A stretch of 64,000 bases of DNA from Nesterenkonia sp. Act20 (GTDB lineage Bacteria; Actinomycetota; Actinomycetes; Actinomycetales; Micrococcaceae): positions 434,001 to 498,000 of the forward strand of contig NZ_JADPQH010000001.1 in the NCBI RefSeq assembly GCF_019173455.1. Reading direction: 5' to 3'. Every line of letters begins with the position of its first letter. Within the stretch, counting starts at the first letter, position 1. The translations under genes were made by a program, and so were the position numbers. This document shows positions 17,968 to 25,898 of this stretch, one piece after another. The notes under the pieces were generated by a model that had not been told where the DNA came from, ran no database searches, and saw only the letters and a program-made list of their open reading frames with translations.

Positions 17968-18786
17968 ATGTCCGAGCAGATCAGCCCCAAGCGGGTACGC
18001 ACCGTGCATCTTCAGCAGTTCAAGGATGCCGGCCAGAAATTCTCCATGTTGACCGCCTATGACGCGCAGATCGCCTCGATCTTCGACGAGGCCGGGATCG
18101 AGCTGCTGCTGGTCGGTGACTCGGCGGCGAACGTGATGATGGGGCACGCCTCCACGCTGCCGATCACCACCGAGGAGATGCTGGTCTTCACCAAATCAGT
18201 GGTCAACGGCGCGAACCGCGCACTGGTCGTCGCCGATCTGCCCTTCGGCAGCTACGAGTCCTCCCCCGCCCAGGCCGTGGCCACGGGCGTGCGGTTCATG
18301 AAGGAGGGCGGTGCGCAGGCCGTGAAGATCGAGGGCGGCGCGGCGATGGCCGAACATGTCCGCGCGCTGGTCGCAGCGGGAATCCCGGTGATCGCGCATA
18401 TCGGATTCACGCCGCAGTCCGAGCACGCCCTGGGCGGCTACCGGGTGCAGGGTCGCGGGGAGGCCGCTGAGGCGCTCAGTGCCGACGCGCTGGCACTGGA
18501 GGCCGCGGGCGCGTTCTGCGTGCTCATGGAGATGGTCCCTGCGGAGCTGGCCACCGAGGTGGACGGCAAGCTGCGCGTGCCCACGATCGGAATCGGCGCC
18601 GGCAACGGCACCACGGGCCAGGTGCTGGTCTGGCAGGACATGCTGGGCCTGGGCTCGGGCCGGGTGCCGAAGTTCGTCAAGCAGTACGCGAATCTCCGCG
18701 AGGTGGTCTCTCGGGCTGCGGGGCAGTACCGCAAGGATGTCAGCGAGGGGAATTTCCCGGCCGAGGAGCACAGCTTCAAGAACTGA
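17968..18786 (+). CDS. panB: 3-methyl-2-oxobutanoate hydroxymethyltransferase
   Basis: A 272-residue PanB that transfers a hydroxymethyl group from methylene-tetrahydrofolate to alpha-ketoisovalerate, the first step of pantothenate (CoA) synthesis. Diagnostic segments are MLTAYDAQIASIFDEAGIELLLVGDSAANVMMGHASTLPIT (Mg-binding Asp), VVADLPFGSYESSP, AVKIEGG, VIAHIGFTPQSEHALGGYRVQGRG and MEMVPAELA...TIGIGAGNGTTGQVLVWQDMLGL. Length is typical. panC/panD are not in the window. It is divergent from glnA2, and the mRNA is probably leaderless. Confidence 0.97.
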   Translation: MSEQISPKRVRTVHLQQFKDAGQKFSMLTAYDAQIASIFDEAGIELLLVGDSAANVMMGHASTLPITTEEMLVFTKSVVNGANRALVVADLPFGSYESSPAQAVATGVRFMKEGGAQAVKIEGGAAMAEHVRALVAAGIPVIAHIGFTPQSEHALGGYRVQGRGEAAEALSADALALEAAGAFCVLMEMVPAELATEVDGKLRVPTIGIGAGNGTTGQVLVWQDMLGLGSGRVPKFVKQYANLREVVSRAAGQYRKDVSEGNFPAEEHSFKN

Positions 18787-18793
18787 GCGGAGC

Positions 18794-19006
18794 TCAGCCC
18801 GAGGGCTCGGCGCTCTCTCCGCCGTCCTCGAAGATCTGAAATTCTTCTTCCTCGTCATCCCAGGCTTCGTTGTTCTCCTCGACGCGCTTGAGCGCTTCGG
18901 AAGCTTCCTCGCGAGAGGCATAGGGGCCCAGCAGGTGCTTCCAGGAGGACTGCGCGCCTTCTTCGATCTGCTGAGTGCGCACGTTGAACCAGTATTCGGT
19001 ACTCAT
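18794..19006 (-). CDS. Small SPOR-like acidic protein
   Basis: A 70-residue soluble protein beginning MSTEYWFNVRTQQIEEG and carrying a short SPOR-like core (SSWKHLLGPYASREEASEALKRVEEN), then a very acidic tail (DDEEEEFQIFEDGGES). Short proteins of this type are conserved next to map/panB in Micrococcales as I recall and are annotated as SPOR-domain proteins; no function is established. Its ATG follows TAGTCT (minus strand, 19018-19013) by 6 nt, so it is probably leaderless. It is convergent with panB and divergent from the MFS gene. Confidence 0.75.
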   Translation of the reverse strand: MSTEYWFNVRTQQIEEGAQSSWKHLLGPYASREEASEALKRVEENNEAWDDEEEEFQIFEDGGESAEPSG

Positions 19007-19066
19007 GCGACCAGACTACGCCCCTGATGAACTGCCGGGCCGCGGCGGCGTGTCAGAATTCTGCTC

Positions 19067-20296
19067 ATGCACGCAAGCTCCCCATCCGGCACCGAATCAG
19101 CCACCTCACGACGACGGCGCAGCCCGCCTTCCCTGCGGTGCAGTCGGCTGGCAACCATGGTCGCTTTCGCCACCAACGGCGCCCTGCCGGCCTCGTTGCT
19201 GGCGCGCTACGCCGAGGTCAAAGACACTCTCGAGCTGAGCCCGGCGATCTTCGGTCTGGTGGTGGTCGGACTCGGCCTGGGCGGCGCGCTGGCGCTGCAT
19301 GTCCCGGGAATCATCGCGCGCAGGATCGGCGTGGCCCGGACCGCGGCCTTCGGCAGCGTCTGGATGGGTGCCGCACTGACCCTGGCTGCGGTCGGGGTCG
19401 CGCTGGGCAGCCCCTGGGTGGTGGTGCTGGGCCTGCTGCTGACCGGCTTCGGCGACGCCAGCGTGGACGTCGCCCAGAACTCGCAGGGCCTTCGCGTCCA
19501 GGCCGCCTACCGAAGGTCCCTGCTGAACTCCATGCACGCCGGCTGGAGCATCGGCGCCGCGATCGGCGGTGGCGTGGGCACACTGGCCGCCGTCATGGGT
19601 GTGCCGCTGGTGGTTCATATGGCGATCTGGGCGCTGTTCTGCATCCTCGCCATGAGCCTCGCCGCGCGGGCCTTCATGCCCGAGCCGATCGCCGAAGACG
19701 CGGTGGACGCTCCGGTGCGCCCCTCGGGCTGGTCCACGGCCAAGATTCTGCTTCCATTGGCTCTGATCGCACTCGCTGGAATCTCCGTGGAGGACATCGG
19801 CAACAACTGGTCGGCGGTGCTGCTCTCCACGGAGCGGGGCATGGACGCTGCCTCGGCCGGCGTCGGACTCAGTGTGCTCCTGGGCGCCCAGTTCATCGGC
19901 AGGATGCTGGGCGACCGGGTGATCGACCGAATCGGTGAGCGCGCCTCGCTGGTCGGGAGCCTGAGCGCCGTGATCCTGGGACTTCTTGGGGCGGCCTGGG
20001 CGCCCGGCATCGGATGGACCCTCGCGGGCCTGGCGGTGGCGGGACTGGGCTGTGCGGTCACCGTGCCGCTGGCCTTCGCCCGGGCCGACCGTGTCCCGGG
20101 GCTCCCGGATCACAGCGGGGTGACCTGGATCAGCTGGGCCATGCGCGCGGTGATGCTGGGACTGTCCCCGGCGATCGGCGTGATGACCCAGGGCTCGTCA
20201 CTTCCGGTGGCGATCAGCGTAGTGGTAGTGATCGCCGTGCTGGCCCTGGTCCTGCAGCTGCGCCCGCGCCGCAGCGCTGTCTCGGCTGACCGATAG
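19067..20296 (+). CDS. MFS transporter
   Basis: A 409-residue major facilitator with about twelve hydrophobic segments. It has an Arg-rich N-terminus, then FATNGALPASLLARYAEVKDTLELSPAIFGLVVVGLGLGGALAL, a typical loop region and LTGFGDASVDVAQNSQGLRVQAAYRRSLLNSMHAGWSIGAAIGGGVG. This resembles the YfkF/FucP-like sugar or drug exporters called only MFS in actinobacteria. Substrate unknown. A CAGAAT -10-like box 7 nt before the ATG suggests a leaderless mRNA. It lies 10 bp upstream of the map start, but map has its own promoter within its 3' end. Confidence 0.85.
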   Translation: MHASSPSGTESATSRRRRSPPSLRCSRLATMVAFATNGALPASLLARYAEVKDTLELSPAIFGLVVVGLGLGGALALHVPGIIARRIGVARTAAFGSVWMGAALTLAAVGVALGSPWVVVLGLLLTGFGDASVDVAQNSQGLRVQAAYRRSLLNSMHAGWSIGAAIGGGVGTLAAVMGVPLVVHMAIWALFCILAMSLAARAFMPEPIAEDAVDAPVRPSGWSTAKILLPLALIALAGISVEDIGNNWSAVLLSTERGMDAASAGVGLSVLLGAQFIGRMLGDRVIDRIGERASLVGSLSAVILGLLGAAWAPGIGWTLAGLAVAGLGCAVTVPLAFARADRVPGLPDHSGVTWISWAMRAVMLGLSPAIGVMTQGSSLPVAISVVVVIAVLALVLQLRPRRSAVSADR

Positions 20297-20299
20297 GAT
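20294..20299 (+). promoter_or_regulatory. -10 box for leaderless map mRNA
   Basis: TAGGAT overlaps the MFS stop codon and lies 7 nt before the ATG at 20307. This placement decides the start at 20307 over the in-frame ATG at 20298. Confidence 0.6.
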
Positions 20300-20306
20300 G
20301 GCGCGC

Positions 20307-21209
20307 ATGGCTACCCAGCAGTCCACTCCCCTGTCCTCCCATGCCCCGGTGGGCACCCTGACCAAGGGCGCAGTCTCCCCGGAGCGGCCGGTCCCGGCAC
20401 ACATCGAGCGGCCCAACTACGTGGGCCTGGAGGCGCCGCCGGAGTACACCGGCGAGGACGTCTATGACGCCGCCACCGTGGAGCGGATCCGCCGTGCCGC
20501 GCAGCTGGCCGCGGATGCGATGGTCGCCACCTCCGAGCTGATCCGCCCCGGGGTCACTACTGAGGAGCTCGACGCCTACGCTCACAAGTACCTCACCGAT
20601 CGTGGCGCGTATCCCTCCTGCCTGTCCTACCGCGGGTTCCCCAAGGCCATCTGCACCTCGGTGAATGAGGTCATCTGCCACGGCATCCCGGACACGACCA
20701 AGCTCTCCGAGGGCGACATCGTAAACCTGGACATCACCGCCTACATCGACGGTGTCCACGGGGATCACAACCGCACGTTCTTCGTCGGTGAGGTCGACGA
20801 GGAGTCTCGGCTGCTGGTGGAGCGCACCGAGGAGTCGATGATGCGCGCGATCCGCGCGGTGAAGCCCGGACGGCCCATCAACGTGATCGGTCGCGCCATC
20901 GAGTCCTACGCGAAGCGTTTCGGCTATGGTGTGGTACGCGAGTTCATCGGCCACGGGGTGGGCAAGGCGTTCCACACCGGATTGGTGATCCCGCACTTCG
21001 ATGCCGCACCGGACCACGCGCGCCTGATGGAGCCGGGAATGGTGTTCACCATCGAACCGATGCTCACCCTGGGCACGCGCCACTGGGACATGTGGGAGGA
21101 CGGCTGGACCGCCGTGACCCGCGACCGGAAGCGCACCGCGCAGTTCGAGCACACTCTGGTCGTCACCGATGACGGCGCCGAGATCCTCACGCTGCCTTCG
21201 GGCGCCTGA
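20307..21209 (+). CDS. map: Type I methionine aminopeptidase
   Basis: A 300-residue MetAP that removes the initiator methionine of nascent proteins. Metal ligands are visible in VNLDITAYIDGVHGDHNRTFFVG (two Asp), GHGVGKAFHTGLVIPHF (His), EPGMVFTIEP (Glu) and the terminal QFEHTLVVTDDG (Glu). The N-terminal extension with PxxPxHI(E)RPNYV is typical of the long actinobacterial MAP1 form that can bind ribosomal or SH3-like partners. A second, shorter MAP is encoded at 30254-31048. A leaderless promoter precedes it. Confidence 0.95.
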   Translation: MATQQSTPLSSHAPVGTLTKGAVSPERPVPAHIERPNYVGLEAPPEYTGEDVYDAATVERIRRAAQLAADAMVATSELIRPGVTTEELDAYAHKYLTDRGAYPSCLSYRGFPKAICTSVNEVICHGIPDTTKLSEGDIVNLDITAYIDGVHGDHNRTFFVGEVDEESRLLVERTEESMMRAIRAVKPGRPINVIGRAIESYAKRFGYGVVREFIGHGVGKAFHTGLVIPHFDAAPDHARLMEPGMVFTIEPMLTLGTRHWDMWEDGWTAVTRDRKRTAQFEHTLVVTDDGAEILTLPSGA

Positions 21210-21249
21210 GTCCGGTCCCCTCCCCACAGCACGGAGATACTGCACCACT

Positions 21250-22113
21250 ATGAGCTCTTCTCACGAGCAGCCGCTGGCTGCCCAGGCCGTCGCCCCTGCC
21301 AGCGAAACCGTCTCTGACCTGCCCAAGCGGGCCATCGGCATCGACGTGGGCGGCACCGGCATCAAAGGCGGGATCGTCAACCTGCACAAGGGCACGTTGA
21401 CCGGTGAGCGCTTCCGCATCCCCACACCGAAGCCGGCGACCCCGGAAGCGGTGGCCGAGGTCATCGGCCAGATCCTCGAAGAGCTGCTGGGCCGGGAGAA
21501 AGCCCCGGAGGAGTCCGAGCTTTCGGTCGGCGTGCTGTTTCCGGCGATCGTGGACAAGAACATCGTGCTCTCCGCCGCGAACATCGACGAGTCCTGGATC
21601 AACACCGATGCCGCGGCGCTGCTGAAGCACCTGCCCGGCCAGATCCATACCCTGAACGACGCCGACGGCGCGGGTCTTGCTGAGGCTCGTTATGGCGCGG
21701 GCAAGGGCCTGGAGGGCACGGTCATGACGATCACCCTGGGCACCGGTATCGGCTCAGCCCTGGTGCACGACGGTGTGTTGGTCCCCAACAGCGAGATGGG
21801 TCACCTGGAGTTCGAGGGCGAGGTGGCGGAGAAGAAGGCATCTGCGGCGGCACGCGAACGCGCCGACATGCCTTGGGACGAGTACGGCAAGCTGTTGAAC
21901 CGCTATCTGTTGCATGTGGAGCGGCTGCAGTCTCCCGAGCTGTTCATCATCGGCGGCGGGATCTCTAAGCGCAGCGAGGACTTCCTCCCCCAGGTCAAGG
22001 ACCTGCGGGCCAAGGTCGAAGTCGCAGGACTCCAGAACAACGCTGGGATCGTCGGGGCCGCGCTGTATGCCGCCGAGCAGACCCAGCTGAACCAGGCCCG
22101 CGGACGGTCCTGA
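21250..22113 (+). CDS. ppgK: Polyphosphate glucokinase
   Basis: A 287-residue ROK-family kinase with the phosphate loop IGIDVGGTGIKGGIV, the catalytic NDADGAGLAEARYG and TLGTGIGSALVHDGVLVPNSEMGHLEF. The missing ROK zinc motif and the short length fit the actinobacterial polyphosphate/ATP glucokinases (PpgK), which phosphorylate glucose with polyphosphate or ATP. The start at 21250 is the first ATG that leaves the P-loop in place; GGAG lies 13 nt upstream, a rather long spacing. It could use glucose released by the GH1 enzyme in this window. Confidence 0.92.
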   Translation: MSSSHEQPLAAQAVAPASETVSDLPKRAIGIDVGGTGIKGGIVNLHKGTLTGERFRIPTPKPATPEAVAEVIGQILEELLGREKAPEESELSVGVLFPAIVDKNIVLSAANIDESWINTDAAALLKHLPGQIHTLNDADGAGLAEARYGAGKGLEGTVMTITLGTGIGSALVHDGVLVPNSEMGHLEFEGEVAEKKASAAARERADMPWDEYGKLLNRYLLHVERLQSPELFIIGGGISKRSEDFLPQVKDLRAKVEVAGLQNNAGIVGAALYAAEQTQLNQARGRS

Positions 22114-22131
22114 GCCTGACTCGGGGGTTGC

Positions 22132-22137
22132 TACACT
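22132..22137 (+). promoter_or_regulatory. Possible -10 box for tRNA-Val
   Basis: TACACT lies about 44 bp before the first tRNA base. No clear -35 was found, so the assignment is weak. Confidence 0.35.
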
Positions 22138-22180
22138 TCTTGCTGCGGCAGATCGCGTCTTGCGGGCGCGACCTGCGCAC

Positions 22181-22256
22181 GGGCCTTTAGCTCAGCTGGT
22201 AGAGCACCGCGTTTACACCGCGGTTGTCGTCGGTTCGATCCCGGCAGGGCCCACCA
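22181..22256 (+). tRNA. tRNA-Val (anticodon TAC)
   Basis: A 76-nt cloverleaf. The acceptor arm GGGCCTT pairs with AGGGCCC before the discriminator A and an encoded CCA. The anticodon stem CCGCG/CGCGG encloses the loop TTTACAC with anticodon TAC (reads GUA/GUG). The T-arm contains GGTTCGATCCC. The gene is complete, and no integrated element follows it. Confidence 0.97.
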
Positions 22257-22310
22257 TTTCGCTTCTAGATTGAAAACCCCTCCTCCAGCGTTTGTGGCTG
22301 CCGCCGGGGC

Positions 22311-22316
22311 TACTCT
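22311..22316 (+). promoter_or_regulatory. -10 box for the DoxX-like gene
   Basis: TACTCT is followed by six bases and then the ATG at 22323, the leaderless spacing seen repeatedly in this window. Confidence 0.5.
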
Positions 22317-22322
22317 GATGCC

Positions 22323-22712
22323 ATGGCTTCCATTGCACGCACCACCGGCAGAATCTTCCTCGGATCGGCTCTGACCTTCGCCGGAGTCTCCCACCTGGCC
22401 TGGGCCCGCGAAGAGTTCCGTGCCCAGGTTCCGAAGTCGCTGCCGCTGGACCCGGATACGACGGTGCTGGCCTCAGGAGTGGCCGAGATCGGGCTGGGGA
22501 CGGCGCTGCTGCTCTCTCCCAAGGAGCACCGGCCACTGGTGGGCAGCGCAGCGGGACTCTTCTTCGCCGCTGTCTTCCCCGGCAACATCGCGCAGTATGT
22601 GCATCGGCGTGATGGGTTCGGCCTGGACACGGACCGCAAGCGCCTGGTGCGCCTGTTCTTCCAGCCCGCGCTCATCGGTCTCGCGGTGTGGTCCACCCGC
22701 CGCCCTTCCTGA
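22323..22712 (+). CDS. DoxX-like small membrane protein
   Basis: A 129-residue protein with four likely membrane helices: IARTTGRIFLGSALTFAGVSHL, a segment around DTTVLASGVAEIGLGTALLL, PLVGSAAGLFFAAVFPGNIAQYV, and RLFFQPALIGLAVWS. The pattern, with FPGNIAQYVHRRDGFGLDTD between helices, matches small DoxX-type proteins of actinobacteria. These are associated with redox or membrane stress; no enzymatic residues can be named. It lies 66 bp after tRNA-Val and has its own leaderless promoter. Confidence 0.75.
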   Translation: MASIARTTGRIFLGSALTFAGVSHLAWAREEFRAQVPKSLPLDPDTTVLASGVAEIGLGTALLLSPKEHRPLVGSAAGLFFAAVFPGNIAQYVHRRDGFGLDTDRKRLVRLFFQPALIGLAVWSTRRPS

Positions 22713-22801
22713 TTCCGGCCGGACGCTTCTGGCACTGGCCTCGGGAAAGATCCAACCTCCGGCTGATGAGAAGGACCTCGGGGACATCTACGGTGGACTT
22801 C

Positions 22802-23233
22802 ATGTCCGCCAAGAACACGGCCTTCAGATTTCTGAACAGTCCATGGTCTCAGCCCCTCGCCGGTGGGGCGTTGACCCTGATACCCGGAGCGAAGTATCCA
22901 GCGTGGCTGCGTCAGACCATGACCTGGGGTTCGGCGGCTGCGGTGACCGCCCTCGTTGCTGTGCCCGGTGTTGGTTCCGCCGCACTGAAACAAGCGTCCG
23001 GGCGAGAGACGGTGGAGACCGTCGCACTGAGCCCATCAGGTCGTTTGGGCTACGCAGCAGCCGCAGGTGTCTTCACCTACGGTTTGTGGCGGTTCGGATG
23101 GTGGGCCGACAAAGCCTCCGAAGATGCTCTGCGTCGAATGCGCGTGCCCTATCCCCGGGTTGTGCTGGGTGCGGCCGTCGGCGCGCTGTATTACGTCACA
23201 GACGACCGTGACCAGGCGGAGGAAGACGCTTGA
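22802..23233 (+). CDS. Conserved hypothetical membrane-associated protein
   Basis: A 143-residue protein I do not recognise. From MSAKNTAFRFLNSPWSQPLAGG it has hydrophobic stretches LAGGALTLIPGA, TWGSAAAVTALVAVPGVGSAAL, GYAAAAGVFTYGLWRFGWWA and VVLGAAVGALYYV. It ends with an acidic tail. TACGGT 8 nt before the ATG may be its -10 box. It lies 89 bp after the DoxX-like gene, in the same direction, so the two might be linked functionally. Confidence 0.6.
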   Translation: MSAKNTAFRFLNSPWSQPLAGGALTLIPGAKYPAWLRQTMTWGSAAAVTALVAVPGVGSAALKQASGRETVETVALSPSGRLGYAAAAGVFTYGLWRFGWWADKASEDALRRMRVPYPRVVLGAAVGALYYVTDDRDQAEEDA

Positions 23234-23279
23234 GATCACAGTGTCGCCAAGCTCACGTGCTCTGGGAACAGACCCGCTT

Positions 23280-23783
23280 CTACGAGGACACAGGTTTCAC
23301 GCGACTCCTTATGGCAGCCGCATTACCTGCGATGGCAGGCTTGTAGCGCTCGATGGCCGGTGATGCGAGGAAGTCCACGATCAGATCGAGCAGGGCAGCA
23401 ACTGAGGCGCTTGATTCTCCCGCATCATGGAGTGTGATGGCCTCGAAGACGCCCAGCGCCGGGGAGGCTGGGAATGCCTGACGGGCTGTCCTGAACACCT
23501 CGAGTGACTCTTGGTGTTCGCCCAAGTTTCTGAGCGTGGAGCCGTACTGGACATAGCAGCGCCGAAGCAGATCCCCGTCGAGCCCTGCAGAGAGGGCCCT
23601 CTCATAGAAGCCTCGGGCAGTGGCCTCCCGACCGGCAGTGTCATAGGCGCCACCGACTTCATAGAGGACACGAGCGTTCAACGGTTCAGCGTCGAGAATG
23701 GGGAGCAGCGCGTCGATCGTCGGCTGCATGTTGTCGCGGTCGCGATCTGCAAAGATCCGGTCGAGTTCCTCTTCCAATGTCAT
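23280..23783 (-). CDS. Tetratricopeptide-repeat protein
   Basis: A 167-residue soluble all-helical protein. Two to three TPR-like units can be seen: NARVLYEVGGAYDTAGREATARGFYERALSAG, then DLLRRCYVQYGSTLRNLGEHQESLEVFRTARQAFP and PALGVFEAITLHDAGESSASVAALLDLIVDF. Similar single-chain TPR proteins occur in many bacteria, where they are thought to be interaction scaffolds; no partner is evident. The ATG at 23783 starts just before the first amphipathic helix. It is convergent with the preceding hypothetical gene. Confidence 0.78.
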   Translation of the reverse strand: MTLEEELDRIFADRDRDNMQPTIDALLPILDAEPLNARVLYEVGGAYDTAGREATARGFYERALSAGLDGDLLRRCYVQYGSTLRNLGEHQESLEVFRTARQAFPASPALGVFEAITLHDAGESSASVAALLDLIVDFLASPAIERYKPAIAGNAAAIRSRVKPVSS

Positions 23784-24196
23784 AGCGCCCAATCTGCCAT
23801 GCGGCGGGACGGCGCGTGGAGACGCCGAGACCCCACCGGTGGGACGGGTCAGATACTGGAATGGGCCTGATACCCGGTCAACGGCCAGATAACACTCTCC
23901 CGAGAGTCTCGACCTGGTGTGACCCACTCGATCCCATGCACATGGCATAAATCACCGTGACCATAACGTGACATTCGTTATCAGTCTGTTATACCGTCGT
24001 ACTTGTGCTCGCGACTGCAGTCCGATGTCGCAAGCTCCTCGGGTCAGACCTCTTCTGCCGCTGACCGGAGTCGTTCGCAAAACTACCGCTAGGCAGAGTG
24101 CGGGGCATCGCGGTCCATCGAGACCAGGAGCGCGCGAACTTCCCGGTTCGCACTTCACAGAAGCGGCCCCGCAACAACTGGGAGAGGTTTCCACCG
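23784..24196 (+). promoter_or_regulatory. Promoter and long structured leader of the NlpC/P60 gene
   Basis: This 413-bp gap holds no convincing gene. CGTGAC occurs at 23956-23961 and 23967-23972 (11-bp phase), followed by an inverted repeat ATAACG/CGTTAT (23963-23968, 23976-23981) and a TATACC -10 at 23990. The resulting leader of about 195 nt can fold: TCTGCC (24054-24059) with GGCAGA (24092-24097), and TGCGGGGC (24099-24106) with GCCCCGCA (24166-24173) enclosing the hairpin GCGAAC/GTTCGC. The last arm ends just before the ribosome-binding site at 24180, so it may control translation. Confidence 0.5.
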
Positions 24197-25156
24197 ATGA
24201 CTGAGAACATGACTTTTGCACCGCGCCGTGACCGGCGCCGCCAGAAGAGGCCCACCCTCGCGAACGCAGTCGCGTTCCAGGCTGGCTCCTTCAGCCGAGG
24301 CGTTGCCGCTACCGTTGCCGCTTCGGGCCTGGTGATCACCTCCGGAGCCGCCGCCAGCGCCAGCACCGACGTCGAGTCCCCAGAAGTGACCACGCTTGAC
24401 GTGGCGTCCTCAGGACTCAGCGTGGAGCGTGCCAGCGAGACCGCGTCTGTTGCAGTGACCGCCTCCCGCGAGGCCGAGCTCTCCTTCGACCGCCCAGTCG
24501 TTGAGTCCACCCCAGCTCCCACACCTGAGCCCGAACCAGCTCCAGTGCCGGAACCGGAGGAAGCCCCCGCGCCAGCACCCGCACCGGAGCCGGCCCCTGC
24601 GCCTGAACCAGAGCCAGCACCCGAGCCGGCCCCTGCGCCTGAACCAGAGCCGGCACCCGAGCCGGCCCCTGCGCCAGAGCCAGCACCAGAGCCGGCCCCG
24701 TCCCAGGAGCCCCAGCAGGCCGACACTGGCGGGCAAGCGCAGCAGCAGGCACAGGGCAACACTCAGGTCGCCTCCTCCGAGTCGGCACAGAGCGACGCGC
24801 CAGCTTCCAGCGGCGGCAACGGCTCGATCGTCGGCGCCGCATATGCAGGCCTGGGCAACCCCTACTCCTTCGGCGGAACCAGCCCCAGCGGCTGGGACTG
24901 CTCCGGGTTCATCAACTGGGCCTACTCCCAGGCCGGTGTCTCCGTACCGCGCAGCACCTACGCCATGATGAGCTCCATGCGCCAGGTCTCGTCCCCTTCA
25001 CCGGGTGACATCGTGATCCAGAACGGTGGCAGCCACGCAGCCATCTACGTGGGCAACGGTCAGCTGATCGGCGCCAACAACCCCCGCGTTGGAACAGTGC
25101 AGTATTCGCTGAACTCTCCATACTGGTCGAACACCATGTACCTGAGCGCCAACTGA
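24197..25156 (+). CDS. Secreted NlpC/P60 peptidoglycan hydrolase
   Basis: A 319-residue exported protein. The N-terminus is basic ([11 protein letters not shown]) followed by a hydrophobic signal sequence ending near SGAAASAS. Residues about 95-180 are a Pro/Glu/Ala linker with a PEPAPAPE repeat. Residues about 205-319 form an NlpC/P60 domain with the catalytic Cys in [13 protein letters not shown] and His in [10 protein letters not shown]. It should cleave gamma-D-Glu-diamino acid bonds in stem peptides during growth or division. GGAGAGG lies 10 nt before the start. A long folded leader and a terminator flank it. Confidence 0.92.
   Translation: MTENMTFAPRRDRRRQKRPTLANAVAFQAGSFSRGVAATVAASGLVITSGAAASASTDVESPEVTTLDVASSGLSVERASETASVAVTASREAELSFDRPVVESTPAPTPEPEPAPVPEPEEAPAPAPAPEPAPAPEPEPAPEPAPAPEPEPAPEPAPAPEPAPEPAPSQEPQQADTGGQAQQQAQGNTQVASSESAQSDAPASSGGNGSIVGAAYAGLGNPYSFGGTSPSGWDCSGFINWAYSQAGVSVPRSTYAMMSSMRQVSSPSPGDIVIQNGGSHAAIYVGNGQLIGANNPRVGTVQYSLNSPYWSNTMYLSAN
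24587..24700. repeat. 36-bp tandem repeat encoding the PEPAPAPE linker
   Basis: Copies at 24587-24622 and 24623-24658 differ by one base, and a diverging third copy begins at 24659. Length variation here would change only the linker between export signal and catalytic domain. Confidence 0.8.
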
Positions 25157-25226
25157 CACCTGCTCCTCGTAGCGGTCCAGCACCGCGCCATTCGGAGCTC
25201 GTGCGCCACTGACTGCACGACAGACG

Positions 25227-25282
25227 AAAGCGGCGAAGATCCATGTCTGCCCCGCGGGCATTCACGGGTCTTCGCCGCTTTT
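25227..25282 (+). terminator. Intrinsic terminator after NlpC/P60
   Basis: AAAGCGGCGAAGA (25227-25239) pairs with TCTTCGCCGCTTT (25269-25281), with further TCC/GGG pairing inside, and runs into TTTT. The A-tract/T-tract flanks make it usable in both directions. Confidence 0.85.
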
Positions 25283-25340
25283 CTCTATGAGGCTTCGTGA
25301 TCCCTGGAGTCACTGGCTGGGCACGAGTTCAAGCGGGCGT

Positions 25341-25856
25341 TCAGTGCCCTTCCCGCGCTGACAGCGTGTGCCGTGTCAAGAGGGATCGCAGCAGCTGCAG
25401 GGAACGCAGCTGGGTCTGGGCCAGAATCTCCAGGGGTTCACCCGAGAAGTGATGCAGTTCTGTCTTGACAGTGCCCAGAACTCCGGCAGCCAGCCAGGTC
25501 GTCCCGGGAGCCTGTCCCTCCTGGCCTTCTGGGCCCCCGGCACCACTTGCTGCCAGGCCTGCGTCTGATCCGAAGAGCGCTGTCACTCCCTCGACCATGC
25601 TGACGACGGCGTCTTCCGAGATCACCGGACCTTCTGGCACGTTCAGCACCCGATGTTTGGCCTCAGACTGGTAAGCCACCACTCCCCCGGCAAACCACTC
25701 ACCGGAGCCCGTAGTCGCTGCGAACTGGTTGGCGAGCTTCCCGCCGGTCAGCGATTCGGCCACCGCCACGGTCACGCCTTGTCCAGCAAGGATCGTGCCT
25801 ATTTCGGTAGCAACTTCCGTAGCTTCTGCCTCGATGCTTTCGACGCTCTTCGTCAC
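25341..25856 (-). CDS. CinA-family nicotinamide-nucleotide amidase (PncC-like)
   Basis: A 171-residue single-domain CinA C-terminal (PncC) protein. The core has VTVAVAESLTGGKLANQFAATTGSGEWFAGGVVAYQSEAKHRVLNVP, containing the catalytic Ser of the family, then ISEDAVVSMVEGV, AASGAGGPEGQ and GTTWLAAG. PncC hydrolyses NMN to nicotinate mononucleotide in pyridine-nucleotide salvage. GTG start with GGGAGAG 4 nt upstream. The competence-related N-terminal half of CinA is absent, as usual for stand-alone PncC. Confidence 0.9.
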   Translation of the reverse strand: MTKSVESIEAEATEVATEIGTILAGQGVTVAVAESLTGGKLANQFAATTGSGEWFAGGVVAYQSEAKHRVLNVPEGPVISEDAVVSMVEGVTALFGSDAGLAASGAGGPEGQEGQAPGTTWLAAGVLGTVKTELHHFSGEPLEILAQTQLRSLQLLRSLLTRHTLSAREGH

Positions 25857-25898
25857 CGTCTCTCCCGTTCTTTCGTCTGATCTCCAATGGGCGGGCCC

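Noticed and set aside
22181-22256. Integration site of a mobile element at tRNA-Val
   Set aside because: No integrase, no duplicated tRNA 3' end and no compositional change downstream.
23784-24196. c-di-AMP (ydaO) riboswitch before the NlpC/P60 gene
   Set aside because: The leader is long and folded, but the conserved CGACAGCTAAC-type and GGGGTGAAT-type blocks are not present.
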